In this document: positions 51,260-63,304 of the stretch, piece by piece
Layout: every line of letters starts with the position of its first letter
How positions within the stretch are numbered: the stretch's first letter is position 1
NCBI GenBank assembly: GCA_016648135.1
Contig: JADDOH010010015.1
Coordinates: 62,001 to 126,000, forward strand
Length of the DNA stretch: 64,000 bases
Direction: 5' to 3'
Source: Agrypnia vestita
Lineage: Eukaryota; Arthropoda; Insecta; Trichoptera; Phryganeidae
Notes under the pieces: model-generated
Databases searched by the model: none
What the model was told of the DNA's origin: nothing
What the model saw: the letters and a program-made list of their open reading frames with translations, nothing else
Program-made: the position numbers and the translations under genes

Positions 51260-53530
51260 GATTTTGAAATAACATTCTATATTGTAGGTACATGTTTACT
51301 ATTACCAAAAATAACATTATTTCAGTAATAAACTAAGTTTTTACGCAAATAATTGCATTTTCATCTACATACTTTTAAAATCGCGCAAAAACGCCCGCAG
51401 CTGTCATTTCATCTATGTGATGTCAAGCCTCAGTAAACATTGCATTGTGTCTATGGCAACAGTTTATAGACACAGTGATGTGTACTGAGGCGTGACGTCA
51501 TTCGTTCTGACCGGTGTTTCAGTTAAAATGGCGGATTGCACAATTTTATACTTTTATTTTATTGAAAATCTTGTTAAGGGACTGCTATACCGGGCAAATT
51601 TCATAATTCCGACGTATGTTGTGCTTTCTTGCCGCCTCTCGAGCGCTGGTGTCGAAATTCATCCACCTCAAAATTTGAATATTCATTGTTTTCGTGCATT
51701 TAAATTGTCTGAAGCAAGCAAACCAAATCATAGAAATGCGCTAACATTAGCAACCGGCATTCCAATTACGAAGAGCAATGTGCGTGACCTTTTCTATAAG
51801 AACGCAAGTTTTGCTAGTTCAACAAATCGCTTGATACATTTCGTGAAAACGCGATCTTGTGTGGTATATTAGGGATATAACCAATTTACACGTTTACAAT
51901 ACGACCCAATATGATTTCTTTCGTAAGGCGGCACATTCACTGCAAATGCATATTGGATATAGAAATAAAAAAAGTCTGAATCATCTTTTGTAAGACGTAA
52001 GACTTTCATGAACTTATATAACTTATGGAACTCAGTAACTTATGTCGAATATTTAAAATTCATTCGCATTAATACAAGTCAAATAAAATGATAATAACAT
52101 TATAAAAAATATATTTTTTAAATTTCTGCAAGGTGATGACGCAAAATGATTAAAAAACATTTTTTTTAAGATCTCCATTACATGTAACATTACGTTATTA
52201 TTTTTATTTAGCGTTGAAAAATTATATGAAGTGTGTGAATTTCAAAATATTTTTTTATTGTTTTATAACATTTTTTTTAATATCAATGTTAAATAATTTA
52301 AATAAAAGCCACTTAAAAAAATCATGTGTGTACTTATGTATGCGCGTTAGAAGTTATACTTAAAAAGTAGAATAATGACAAAATTATATATTGATGATGC
52401 TCAAAGTATTGAGTTGTAAAAATCTACACCGATCTTTATCGAGTTTCATGAAAAGAAATAAAACCCACACTTACAGAAATGTAACCTCAAATATGTAAAA
52501 ATAATAATTTCGTTGTCTGTCCGTAACTTACTGGGAAGACGAATTTAGATATTTAGATAGTGACAAGCAATCAGTGCTCAACTGATGTTGCGCGGTCACG
52601 CAAGAGTTGTTATTAATTACTATATAGTAGTGCACCCGTGAAATAAAAAAATTCTGAATTATCTTTTGAAAACGTAAGACTTTCATGAAAGTAACTTATA
52701 TCGAATATTTAAAATTAGTTCGCATTAATAAAAGTCAAATAAAATGATAATCATCCATATTCTGAACTAAGCAACATTGCTATTTCTGTATCTTGACAGT
52801 TATTGTATTACATTGTGATGCCGTTTTTTTGACATTTTATGTTTGACAGGTTTGAAATTAATGAATTCAATCGATTAGAAAGCTCATTATTCATAATTGT
52901 GTATACATTAACATTTGTTTAGTTTTAGGGCTTTCTGATTGACAAGACCAACAAGCTACTCTTATTAAAAAATATTATAATATTTTCATAAATTATTTAC
53001 ACTTTCTAATTTTGTGTTTTAATTAAATTTTCGTTTATATAATATGACAATTTAAGGACATTTTATTTAAAAAAATGAAGTAGATACATTTGTAAAATAT
53101 TACCTATGTAAATACATAGTACCTGAGGGTCAGAAAATGATAAAAACCATCAAAACTATAAAAAAAATTAGAATTGTCAAAAAAAATTAATATAAATCGG
53201 TGTATATTGACAAAAAGCTACCTGTATCTACTGTCCCTGGCTTGGTAAAGTTTGCACATTTGTAAAAAATAACCATTTGTAAACAGTTCTATTTGACTTC
53301 ATTTTAAAAATTTATCTCTTTTGATGATTTCTACATAATTTAGGTGTACATTCAACATACCACTTTGAGCAACGTCCTTTTATTTGTGATTAATTATTTT
53401 CTTTATTTTAATTACGTTTGATTTCACACTACCTTAATATTTTCCCGGGCGCGAGGAAAATTCATTTTTTTTTTTTGTTTTTTTTTTTTTTTTTTTATTG
53501 CTAAATAAAATCAAATCCATTTTTTGTAAC
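51260..53530. other. Intron with short diverged repeats
   Basis: No gene supported. The 126-aa frame at 51492-51872 has no recognisable family. Single arms of repeat P occur near 52020-52090 and 52680-52750. 52420-52580 repeats at 54520-54700. Poly-T runs at 53466-53500. Confidence 0.4.
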
Positions 53531-53537
53531 TCATTAA

Positions 53538-53843
53538 AGTCGGCGCCACACTACGCGTTTCTTCCGTCGCGTCAAATCCGCATCTGAATTTAGCCGTCAC
53601 GTACCTACTATATTCCGCGGCGGACCGCACGGAGATCAAACACACGTGCGCACAATCTTCAAATGTGGCGCGTTGCAATCAAAAACACGAGACGCGACGT
53701 CACCGACTTTACGTTGACGTAAAACCGAACCGATGCCGAAACGAGCGTTCTGCTGGCGGCGGCGGAACGATTGATGATCCGCAAAGTAGCGGCGTTCCGC
53801 AGCGTCAAAGACGCGACGAAATACACCTAGTGTGACGCCGGCC
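53538..53843. mobile_element. Repeat Z: MITE with TTAA target duplication
   Basis: Ends read AGTCGGCGCCACACTACG at the left and, inverted, GGCCGGCGTCACACTAGG at the right. TTAA at 53534-53537 and 53844-53847. A diverged copy is at about 14991-15420. CpG-rich and non-coding; the ORF in it is incidental. TTAA target and GC-rich ends suggest piggyBac or another TTAA-using family. A short relative (aaggcggcactacactagacg) begins at 56228. Confidence 0.6.
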
Positions 53844-53847
53844 TTAA

Positions 53848-54360
53848 AAAACAATAGGAGATATTATGTAATTAATATTGTCAATTGTTTCCTCGAAGAA
53901 ATACAACCAAAATGAAAATGGTTTCATTTAGGCGAATTTATTTTGCGCTGACATTGATTGATTTTGAAAAAATTATCGTAAATAATCGCCGGATAAATTT
54001 ATTTATTAAATATTATTTTATTAGCTTATTCAAATATTACAGGGTTTTTTCAGCGGCTGGAACTTTCGTGACGCCGCCAAACCCACCTAATTTTTATTGT
54101 GCCCATTTTTTTAATTTTTAGGAATGTTGAACAAAATTTTGTCTTTCGATAAACGTATTATGAAGATTTATTTGTATGAATAAATTGATTTCGACTATAA
54201 ATATTTTCACGACTTAGGCAAGAAACGAACATAAGCGGGAAACGTATTAAGGCTAAAAAAAATTGGGATTTGTATGGGACTTTTTCGGGACCGCAGAATT
54301 TAAACTTATTTAGCGGGAAAACTTATTAAAAGTGAATTTATTAAGCGAGTTTCACTGTAT
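53848..54360. repeat. Repeat Y, copy 3, uninterrupted
   Basis: Reads continuously through the points where copy 1 carries a Harbinger-like element and copy 2 a LINE, making it the reference for both insertions. Ends cgagtttcactgtat. Confidence 0.65.
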
Positions 54361-54786
54361 TAATGATGCTCAATTTATACAATAGATTTATAAAATAGAT
54401 TTATAGTATATATCTATTGTATAAAAATATAATAAGATATATAAATCTATTGTATAAAATAACAATTTATACAGTAGATTTATAAAATAGATCAATTTAA
54501 AAAAAATATTTATACAAAATAAAGTTGTATAAATCTACACTGATCATTGTCTATTACTTTATTGAATTTTATGAAAAGAATGAAAACTCATACTTACAGA
54601 AATGTAACCTCAAATATCTAAATATAATAATTTGGTTATCTATCCGTAACTTGCTGGAATGACAACTTTATATAATTAGATTGTGACAGCAATCAGTGCA
54701 CGGCTTAAGATTATTTAAAAAGTATAATAAAAAACGATTAACGGAACATATAAACAAAAACAAAACGATTCATTAAAACAGGGTAT

Positions 54787-55705
54787 GTAAAGCCTCTGGG
54801 GCCAGGCCGCACCCGTGCGGCGGGGCGCAACTGTCCCCAGGGGCCAGGGCGCACCCGTGCGTCCAGAACGTAATTAATTATTTCTCGACGGCCGCGTATC
54901 GAATTTGAAAAATGTGATTTTTACCCAGTAGAGAAATCCCGTGGTGATCTGTCGTTCCATTTTCAACTCAAAAACATCACTGATTATATTTTAAATCAAT
55001 AATCAAAAACATCGCCGATTATAGCTTAAATCAACAATCAAAATCAAAGTTTTTCTGCCATCAAAATCGTATTGAATAGTTGTAGATGGCGCCTCGAACG
55101 CGTGTTGCGCAATCGAAATTCAAATATTCCGTCGTCAAGGTCACGCGCAATGTGCGCGGGAAGTACGATTTATTTTTTCGATTTGTTTGTACACGTATAC
55201 GCAAATATGTAAGATATGTTTTGCGATATTTGTCAGTTTTTGTTGGTTTAGGATTCAATTGAATACTAATAGTGATTTATTAACAGAAATACACGCAATT
55301 TTGTTGCGTTTATTTGAAATATGCGTGTGTGTGATATAAGTGTATCATATTTATGTGTTATGAGTGCGATGTCCCGTTGTGTGCCGTGCAAAAAAATATA
55401 CCACACAGAAGAAGATTATTATTAATAGTAGTGTTGTCTCTAATAAACAAATAAAAAATAAAAATTATTTTTCGGAAAATGTTGCGCTGGCAACATTATC
55501 GAAATTCAAAAAATTTTTTTTTTTTACTTAAATGATAAAAAAATTATTGCATTTCGACGATAAAATAATATGATTTTTTTTTTTTTTTTATATTCGCATG
55601 CTTTCATGGTTTTTTCGTAAAAATAAAAATCACAAAAAAAACAGAAAATCTCTGGTCTTGACCTATATTTTGTGTGAAATTTTTAGGGTCCTCAACAAGT
55701 TAACA
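54787..55705 (+). repeat. Repeat X, copy 3
   Basis: About 920 bp, inverted relative to 22737-23575. The left end carries two palindromic units, CCGCACCCGTGCGG (54807-54820) and CGCACCCGTGCG (54850-54861), around ctgtccccagggg. The right end runs into ggtcctcaacaagttaac. The short frame near 55366 reads MSRCVPC-like residues but is not open further. Confidence 0.7.
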
Positions 55706-55844
55706 TAATACAACATATAAAGATGTTATAAAAGGAAAAAAAGGATTCGTAAGATCGGATTATATGAACTGGGGTAAAATTATTCATAAAAAATTACCCA
55801 GTTTGTTTTATACAATCTGTATAAAACAAACTCCTAATTAATTC

Positions 55845-55975
55845 CCTTTTATTCCAATATTTTTTGCAAAAAGTTGAAGTATCATTGCAGTAACTTATAT
55901 CAATTTTGAAAAATTCATTCGCTTCAATACAACTCAAATAAAATTATGAAAACCTTGTTGAAAAAATTCTGTTTT
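55845..55975. repeat. Repeat P, one arm
   Basis: Shares attccaatatttttt, atcattgcagtaacttat and aattcattcgcttcaatacaa with the left arm at 33290-33435. Confidence 0.5.
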
Positions 55976-56227
55976 CAATTTTTGCTACTAGCTATGAGAC
56001 ACTATATATATGTTACAGCGAATTTGCATTTTTAGTGAGACTATACTTTCACTAGTAAAAATGTACTTTTCCCGGTCGGGCAGAGTGGGGGCAGTGAAAA
56101 CATCTAAATCAACGAATTCTCAGATTCACTACACATAATCCGTGAAAATACATTACTCAAAGCATAGACAATATATCGGTGAAACCATCAATTTGTACAC
56201 GTAATTCTTAAAGCGTAGAAAGTATAA

Positions 56228-56345
56228 AGGCGGCACTACACTAGACGATTTTTATTCATTTTGCGGTCCTATTTTAACTCCTAAATTAAAATAGGACAGC
56301 GGCACCGCAAAACGAATACGAATCGCGAAGTAAGGTGTCGGCTGA
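56228..56345. repeat. Small foldback element
   Basis: Starts aaggcggcactacactag. The middle forms a hairpin (cctattttaa with ttaaaatagg) enclosed by ttttgcgg/ccgcaaaa. The start resembles the ends of repeat Z. No target duplication identified. Confidence 0.45.
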
Positions 56346-56839
56346 AAGATCGCGCACTCGGGTTTTTTATGATATCTGACGACTGCCGGAACAAAACGAG
56401 GTTATGTCACCATGTAAATATTGGGGGGTTAAGGGAAAAATTTTATTAATGAATATGTATTTTGTCAATTAAGTTTATTAAATATGTTTTTTTTATAACA
56501 ATACAACAATAGTTTATTTCTTACAAATATAGAAACATAAATAAACATACACCCGGTATTATTAATTTTAAATGAACCTTTAAAAGTGCGTCAAGTAACA
56601 AACACTCACAAACACATAAATGGTTATCCAAGTATAACCGAAATATAGCGCAAAAATAAGATATTTTTACAAATCCGTGAAGTTCCCGAAAAATAACCAT
56701 TTCATAATGCATATATATTAGGTCCTTACATATGAAATTGACGTTTAGTATGGGAGGAACATAAAGCCGATTTTTTATTATTATAATATATGTATTTAAT
56801 CAAAGTATGTACCATTGCTATCTATGCACTTTTGCCATA

Positions 56840-57097
56840 TCATAGGTAGTTCATCGATCCCTTTACTAAAAAAACCATTCGGACGGGAATCAATAAAATC
56901 TTTGAAGGCGGTTTGGACTGCCCCATCGGAGTTGAATTTTTTCCTTTGCAAGAAGTTATCCAAGTTTCGAAAAAATGGTAATCTGTTGGGGACAAGGGAC
57001 CGAGAGTACGGGGATGTCTTAGGAACCTTGCCAATTGAGCTCTGAATTTAGTAGCCGTCTTTGTGCAGTGGTGTGGTCTAAGCGTTATCATGACCAT
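56840..57097 (-). pseudogene. mariner transposase, C-terminal remnant
   Basis: Contains HHCTKTATKF and SPTDYHFFETW, the last giving the third catalytic Asp of the DDD triad in its usual DYHFF context. The second Asp region (HDNA-type) is altered. Several stops separate it from the N-terminal half. Confidence 0.7.
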
Positions 57098-57320
57098 CAG
57101 TGGCCTAGAGCGATTAACCCTAGCCTCGGTTGTTTTTAGCAGCTAGCTTTTTCCATCAATGGTTGCAGTGCTGACAATAGACTCGCCGTAATCCGTCTGG
57201 CCGATTTATAAAGCGTAGTGAACGCACTAGCATCTCCACCAACCACTTCTCTACAAGTAACTTTTTTGGAGTCAATTTTCGCTATGGGGCAATCGGTTTG
57301 TTGGGCTCGTTCGGCAGGGT

Positions 57321-57821
57321 TCAGCCTTGCGATGAGCGCTTCCGATTATCGTACAGGATCCACTTTTCATCACAGGTAATGATTCGATTTAAAATCCCTT
57401 CATTATTGTGCCGGTTGAGTAATGCAACGCAGCAGTCAACGCGCGTTTGTTGATTTGCTTCACTCAATTCGTGAGGTACCCACCTTTCAAGCTTTTTCAC
57501 CTTACCAATTTGCTTCAAGTGGATTAAAACAGTTTTATCACTAACTCCGCAGCCTGCAGCTAACTCGGATGTGGTTTGCGATGGATCCGCTTCCACAATA
57601 GCCTTCAATTCTTCATTATCAACTTTGGTCTCCGGCCGTCCATGGGGCTTGTTCTGCAGGTCAAAATTTCCAGAACGAAAACGTTGGAACCAAAAACGCA
57701 CTGTGTTTTCTTTTGCGGCACCGTCGCCATACACATCATTAATCCTTCGAGCCGTTTCTGCAGCACTGGTGCCACGGTGGAACTCGTACTCGTAAATAAC
57801 GCGATATTTCAAGTTTTTCAT
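57321..57821 (-). pseudogene. mariner transposase, N-terminal half
   Basis: From MKNLKYRVIYEYEF the frame shows the two helix-turn-helix DNA-binding regions (GTSAAETARRINDVYG, about residues 17-32, and SQTTSELAAGCGVSD), a WVPHEL linker, and IITCDEKWILYDN with the first catalytic Asp. It stops after NRKRSSQG at 57321, about half of the usual ~345 aa. The upstream Met at 57869 adds residues not expected in the family, so the start at 57821 is preferred. Confidence 0.8.
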
Positions 57822-58009
57822 TTTGTAAACTGAGTGACGCAAAGAAAAAAACAATTGAGGAAAAAACAAATGAATTATAATTTTGAAAACACAAATACAT
57901 GAGTAAATAGCTGTATAAATTTGGATTTGGAATTCCTAACCAAAGAGAAGATATTTGAGATCAAATTTGCCAGTACGGCAAAACGCCAATTTCATATGTA
58001 AGGACCTAA

Positions 58010-59265
58010 TATATGTGTTAAATTTGAGATTCTCACGGTTTAAATATAAAAGAGGTAAAAGAAAAAAAATCACGGATAATAAAATCGATTCACAGAAAAG
58101 ATATAAATAAGTATAATAATGTAAATAATATATCTAACTAAATAAAATACAATAATGTAAATACATATTATTCAATAATAAACAAAATCCTTATCAATCA
58201 AAGCTAAAATCATACACACTGTACAAAGTATACCGATGCGCGAAAGGATGTCAATTTAAGAAATTTCCCAAACCTATTTCTGTAACGTACGCGAAATAGA
58301 GTTTCTATATTCTTAAAAATATCATTAAAGAGGTACTAAAAATTGCCAAAATTTTACATGTTTTAATAAAATATATAGGTACAATGAAAAAAACATTCAA
58401 TTCATTTGATAAAAACAGAGAATTTTGACAGAATTTTTGTATTATAACCTAAAAATAAAGTTTTGAATACTATCATCTCGATATTTGAAATGTGTTATAA
58501 AATGATTTACTTGTGTTCTTGGGGCAAGCTACTTCATAAACTAATTCCTCTACATGGTAACTTTCGTTTTATGACATTTGCATAATGTTTACGACGCATT
58601 TCAGATATAATTTATATAGAATCGCGGGACAACAGCCTGACGGTGTCCACTGACCGGTGTTCGTCTAAAGGGATATTTTTGTTCACTTTTTATGGGCTCT
58701 GTTATTGAATTATTTAAAATTTTTGGGCATAAGGTATATTTTTTTTAAATATTTTTGTATTAATGACAATGAAATTATCTTAATACTAATGTAAAATTTA
58801 ATCAAAAAATTCAATCCATTTACGGTTTTTTGGATGCTGCGATATAGGAGACGGAACGTGAATTTTTATCTATTTGTAAATGTTGTATTTAACAACCTAC
58901 CCAAAAATAATAATATATTTTCCCCCAAACTTTCTGTTTGAACTTTTTTTATTCAATTTATTTAAAAAAATTATGGTCTTTACGTGGAAATATTTCGAGA
59001 AAAAGTGTACCGAAGATAACTCTATTGCTAGAAAGATTGAATAGGGCTTCGGGATTATATTTTTTTTGTGATAATAACAAAGTATTTTTTTTACTTTTTT
59101 TAAACAAATGCTTTAAGAGTAAATGGACCTCTCATAATAAAATTGATTGAATCCGTGGTTAGCTGTAATTTTGGCAATAAGATTCGAAAACTTGACACTA
59201 AATTGACTCTCCAGACTTCAAAAACGTGAATCATGTACTATGGCGCCTTAATCTCAATGTGTACA
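58010..59265. other. Intron, nothing recognised
   Basis: AT-rich DNA with no gene or clear repeat. Confidence 0.5.
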
Positions 59266-59269
59266 TTAA

Positions 59270-59534
59270 CCCTTTTAGTGTCATAAATATTTAGTTAAAA
59301 TATGCTAAAAATGCCAGTAAAAAAGTGCATTTTCATAGATAATTTATATAAATAATAATGGTGTTTATAGAAAAAAGTGTGATTGAAGAAAGTTAGAACG
59401 CAATTTAATTAATAAAAATATGAACGCGGGAACACGATTGTCACTGATGCGCCCCAAAAATGAACTGTCAAAACGAGCGCTACCGTGACGCTGGCATTTT
59501 TCACACACCTACAATAACTTCGGCACAATAAGGG
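59270..59534. mobile_element. piggyBac-like MITE, 265 bp
   Basis: Ends read CCCTTTTAGTGTC at the left and, inverted, CCCTTATTGTGCC at the right, with TTAA at 59266-59269 and 59535-59538. CCCT-type ends next to TTAA are typical of piggyBac. No coding sequence. Confidence 0.65.
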
Positions 59535-59782
59535 TTAAAGCTGGATCATTTTTTAGAATCCTTTCAAAATATTTTCTTCTCTAAAATCACTTATTCTTTA
59601 ATACTGTCATCATGCCTATTTTCAGTTACCAAGCATCCATACAATTAGATACAATTCTCAAATAACAGTAACATGCGTAAGTCATTAAAAACAACAGTTT
59701 ATTCACTAATAGTTATTTTCAATACAAATCTCAGATTGTTTTATTATTCACATATCACAAAATATTCTTGAGTTGTACAAAC

Positions 59783-59880
59783 TACAGTAAAAGCTCTTTA
59801 AAATGAAATTGAGGGGGACCAAAATTTAAAAAAAAAATCGAATTTCGAATTGGGGAAGTTGAATTTAGTAAGAAGTTTTC
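59783..59880. mobile_element. pogo-type terminus
   Basis: TACAGTAAAAGCTCTTTAAA is followed by atgaaattgagggggacc, the form of a pogo/Tigger-like end. The other end was not found; 59881-60300 shows nothing else recognisable. Confidence 0.35.
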
Positions 59881-60306
59881 AAAATATCAATACACTACTC
59901 AAACTATTTATAAATTCACAACAAATACATTTCCACAAAAATGTTTTCACTAATTTATTATAAATTATCGAGAGAAAAATCAAAAAGTCTCGCAGCTTTT
60001 CATGTTTCACCGGGCGAATGCGCCGTTGTGTATTACTTTCATTGAACTTTTGAAATAAAGCTTCGATTTTGGCGGGAATTTTAAAATTGTCAAATTGCAA
60101 CTATTTTTTCGCGATCTTTCCCTTTTGACGGTTGATGGCAGTAGTGTTACATTTAATGTTACTGCGCGGGAAATTCAAAAAGTCACTGACTTATCAAACA
60201 GCCATCATAGGTTAATCTTCCACTTTTTCATATCTCTTTTTTTATAAATGTATTCAGTACATTTTTTTAATAAATAATTAATATTTTTACTATTTGGTTC
60301 TTTCAG

Positions 60307-60393
60307 TTTTGCAACTTTATCCAACGATGAAAAGAATTTTCAAAACTTTATCGACTTGCTCAGCACCTAATATAGCACTTCTTACAAATTATG
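60307..60393 (+). CDS. Bruce: BRUCE/BIRC6 exon 15 of window
   Basis: After ctttcag it completes the split codon from exon 14, then LQLYPTMKRIFKTLS and CSAPNIALLTNYG; donor gtaact. 87 nt. Follows a 9.6-kb intron. Confidence 0.75.
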
Positions 60394-60489
60394 GTAACTA
60401 TGCATTACGTTCATAAAATGTGTTTTCTTCCTTTTTATAAAAAATCACAATGCTTAATGTTTGTAAAAATTTGGTACTTCCTATTTTAG

Positions 60490-60612
60490 CTATTAATGCA
60501 GATCATGTGGATAATCTGTCTGTAGGCGATGCCCTATTTAAATTTGTGTCAGCGTTAGCAGATTCTACTACGCATCCAAGACTAATGTTGATCCCCTTGC
60601 TTGATTTTATCG
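60490..60612 (+). CDS. Bruce: BRUCE/BIRC6 exon 16 of window
   Basis: After ctattttag it reads INADHVDNLSVGDALF, then KFVSALADSTTHPRLM and LIPLLDFIG; donor gtgagt. 123 nt, one base carried at each side. Separated from exon 15 by 96 nt. Confidence 0.8.
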
Positions 60613-60866
60613 GTGAGTGACATAATTATTTTTTTTTGTCTCATACTTCATTTCTCATGTCCTAATGTTCCTATTTCTGATACTGTTGAATAAATTGTGA
60701 CATCCATGTCATCCATCTTTGCTGGTGTGTGCGATTTACTCGAGATTTAATTATACATTGTTCCGCTTAAAATAGAAAATGATTCCTGAAGATCAGACTT
60801 CTTTTTACTTGACTGAATTTTAAAAATTAAAGATATAAGCTTCTGAGTTTTTTATTATTATTTTAG

Positions 60867-61139
60867 GTAATGAACGCGGCAGTCTATCAGAAGCCTTGGT
60901 TTCATTGCTCTTGCGTTACCTGGAGAACAGCTCTGCCCTTCAGTGCTGGGTGGGGCTGGGGGGATGCGAGGCTCTGTGCGCTCGCCTGGTGGGCGCCCAG
61001 CGGTCTGCCCCTGGCCCTCGTGCGGGGCTGGTGGCTGCGCTGCACACCCATCTTCGTCGCCCGCTCCAGCCACCTACTCTGGCCGACAAGCAACCCGCAG
61101 CCGATCTTCCCGAGGGTCTCATCAACTATGCTCCACTTA
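60867..61139 (+). CDS. Bruce: BRUCE/BIRC6 exon 17 of window
   Basis: After tattttag it reads NERGSLSEALVSLLLRYLE, then LQCWVGLGGCEALCARL, VAALHTHLRRPLQPP and DLPEGLINYAPLS; donor gtgagt. 273 nt, GC-rich. The helical, Leu-rich part fits the armadillo-like scaffold. Confidence 0.8.
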
Positions 61140-61248
61140 GTGAGTAGCAACATAACTCTAATCTTCAACGTACGATCTTGCATCTGTAAGTTTATTTTAC
61201 ACAGTATTTACACACACATACACATGTTGAACAAACAAAAATCACCAG

Positions 61249-61503
61249 GTACTATCAGCTCCAGCAACCCCAGCACACAATCGGCGGAGGCCCTCCTGGG
61301 CGGAGGAGCGAGCGGAACAGCTGTAGGTCCAGGTGGGACAGCGGGAGGTGGAGGAGGAGGCGGAGCGCACCGCCGCACACGTTCAGCCGCCTGGTCACAC
61401 CACTTCTGTCGCGCTGAAGGCTCTGTGGACCTAGCTGTTAGACTGCCCCACGCTGTATTGCTGCATGAAGTGCAACTACAACCGCACCTCACAACACTTT
61501 CCA
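61249..61503 (+). CDS. Bruce: BRUCE/BIRC6 exon 18 of window
   Basis: After atcaccag it reads TISSSNPSTQSAEALLG, a Gly-rich loop (GGTAGGGGGGGAHRRTR), then SAAWSHHFCRAEGSVDL and LPHAVLLHEVQLQPHLTTL, the start of the conserved beta-sandwich (F5/8-type-C-like) domain of BIRC6; donor gtaagt. This stretch is the strongest link to BIRC6. 255 nt. Confidence 0.85.
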
Positions 61504-61719
61504 GTAAGTTCACACATTTTTGGTGCCTCCAAAATAATTTCCCGAGTCTCTACAACATTTTCAAATTCTTATCCAATCTTGTGACTTATAAAAAGTACAT
61601 TTTTTTAACCGTGCATGGTTGAATGTTATTCTTGTGACAATTAATTTATTGAATTAGGTAATACCAGGAATAATACTAAGCATGGTTTAAACTATTAACT
61701 TTGTTATTTTTCCATTCAG

Positions 61720-61856
61720 CTTGTCCGAGTGCGGTGAGTTTGGAGGTGTGTGCCCAGGGCTGTGTGATGACCCCTCTGGGCCCTCCGCAGCCCACGGCCG
61801 GCATGACGTACATCAGGCTCAAGCTGGTCCAGCCACAAGTTGTGAACACAGTTCTG
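61720..61856 (+). CDS. Bruce: BRUCE/BIRC6 exon 19 of window
   Basis: After ccattcag it reads CPSAVSLEVCAQGCVM, then PLGPPQPTAGMTYIRLKL and VQPQVVNTVL; donor gtaaga. Continues the beta-sandwich. 137 nt, phase 0 at the end. Confidence 0.85.
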
Positions 61857-62909
61857 GTAAGATGTGTAGTCACGCACATTCATAGTACGCACTTTGCATT
61901 GCCCAAATTGTATTTAAAATATTTTGTATTTTTTTCTCCCCAACTGTAAGACTTCAATCGTCAATAGTACATTTTTGACTTACGAAAGTAAATTTTTAAG
62001 ATACATTTGTTTTTGATGATTAATTTTAGAAATCAATCATTTTGTTAATTATGTTAAAAAAATATATATATCAAATTCATTTACTTATAAAAAACAGGAC
62101 TATAAAATCTTGCAATAGATTTAATTTCGATTTCTTTTTTCCCAAATAAGTCATGCTTCTGTTCTCACTGCACGCACCTGCTATCTGCTCTTATTGACAT
62201 TGTTTTCTATTTATAATTTGATTACAAATTGACAACATAAAATAATTTACGTTTATATTTTGTTTCAATTATGATTAATTACATACAATAGACTCTCAGT
62301 ACTCATCTAGGTTATATTTGTCCTGTTTTTTTGCATTGGGCAATAGATTCAAATTCAGCAGAAAGGCAAAATTCAGGGCTGGGATTAAATCATTTTTAGT
62401 TAATTCCTATGGTATTGTGGGTCCACTGCATATGTTGTATCTTATATTTCCAAAAGACACATGTATGTATAAAAAATACAAATTTATTTACTTTTACAAA
62501 TCAAAGTTTTAGATATTTAATGCGAAATTAATGGCACGCATTCAATTCCATTTTTTTTTACATTTTTTAAATGAAAATGTGACTGAGTGAAAAAACGCAC
62601 TAGACAATTTTTTTTTAAAAACTGTAAATTGAATAGAACTTCTGTAATAATTAAGACAATACATACATATCTGAATTTTGTTCACTGAACTATATCCAAA
62701 TTCTCAACAGCTAGTGACAGCATCAGACATTGATATAATAAGTATGCATTTTCAATTTTGATTGCTTTTTACAAAATAAAAATGTATCGACTTTTTCTAT
62801 CTAAAAATCTATTGCGTTGCGATCTATTTGGATGTTGTAAAAAAAAAACCTTTTCCAAAACTTTGATCTTGCCACTTCCTCCTTATGAAAGCATTTCTTC
62901 ATGTTTCAG
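61857..62909. other. Intron, nothing recognised
   Basis: AT-rich intron of 1053 bp between exons 19 and 20. No element ends recognised. Confidence 0.55.
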
Positions 62910-63034
62910 ATTCGATTATACAGACCAAGAGACAGTTCAAATATGGGTTTATTGAACATACGTATTTTGGGAACTGCAGCTTTTGCTTCGCCCACGTCCC
63001 CGGAAAGATTCGATGAGAAAATGGCTGGTACTAG
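62910..63034 (+). CDS. Bruce: BRUCE/BIRC6 exon 20 of window
   Basis: After catgtttcag it reads IRLYRPRDSSNMGLLNIR, then ILGTAAFASPTSPERFDE and KMAGTR; donor gtgtgt with two bases carried on. The RPRD...GLxxIxxLG stretch is the last strand of the beta-sandwich domain and matches BIRC6 closely. 125 nt. The gene continues beyond the window, towards the C-terminal UBC domain. Confidence 0.85.
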
Positions 63035-63304
63035 GTGTGTTTAATTTTTTTAATGAATTTAATTTATTTAAATAATTAATATTACTTTATCGATCATTGG
63101 ACAAGTTTCTTACTGCTAAACATAAGAAGCCATTAATGTACATTTGTATCTGTCAGCATCTATTACATCAGAAATTACACCATTAAATCGGGGAAAATCT
63201 ACGATCAAGGTTTCCATGTGACAAGCCAATCAAGATATCTTGAGTGTTTTAACTCTAAATTATTTTTATTAGATTGATCCCGACACATTTTTTCTTGTAA
63301 TTTT

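Larger units (their letters stand above)
56718..58009 (-). mobile_element. mariner transposon, degenerate
   Basis: Terminal inverted repeats begin TTAGGTCCTTACATATGAAA at both ends (56718 and 58009), flanked by TA. 1292 bp, the standard mariner length. The transposase gene on the minus strand keeps its N-terminal half open; the rest has stops and frameshifts. The nearly identical ends suggest moderate age. Confidence 0.85.

Noticed and set aside
51492..51872. 126-aa open frame after exon 14
   Set aside because: No recognisable domain, no splice context in phase with BRUCE, and composition looks like translated AT-rich intron.
57571..57833. Plus-strand frames opposite the mariner transposase
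   Set aside because: Antisense shadows of the transposase.
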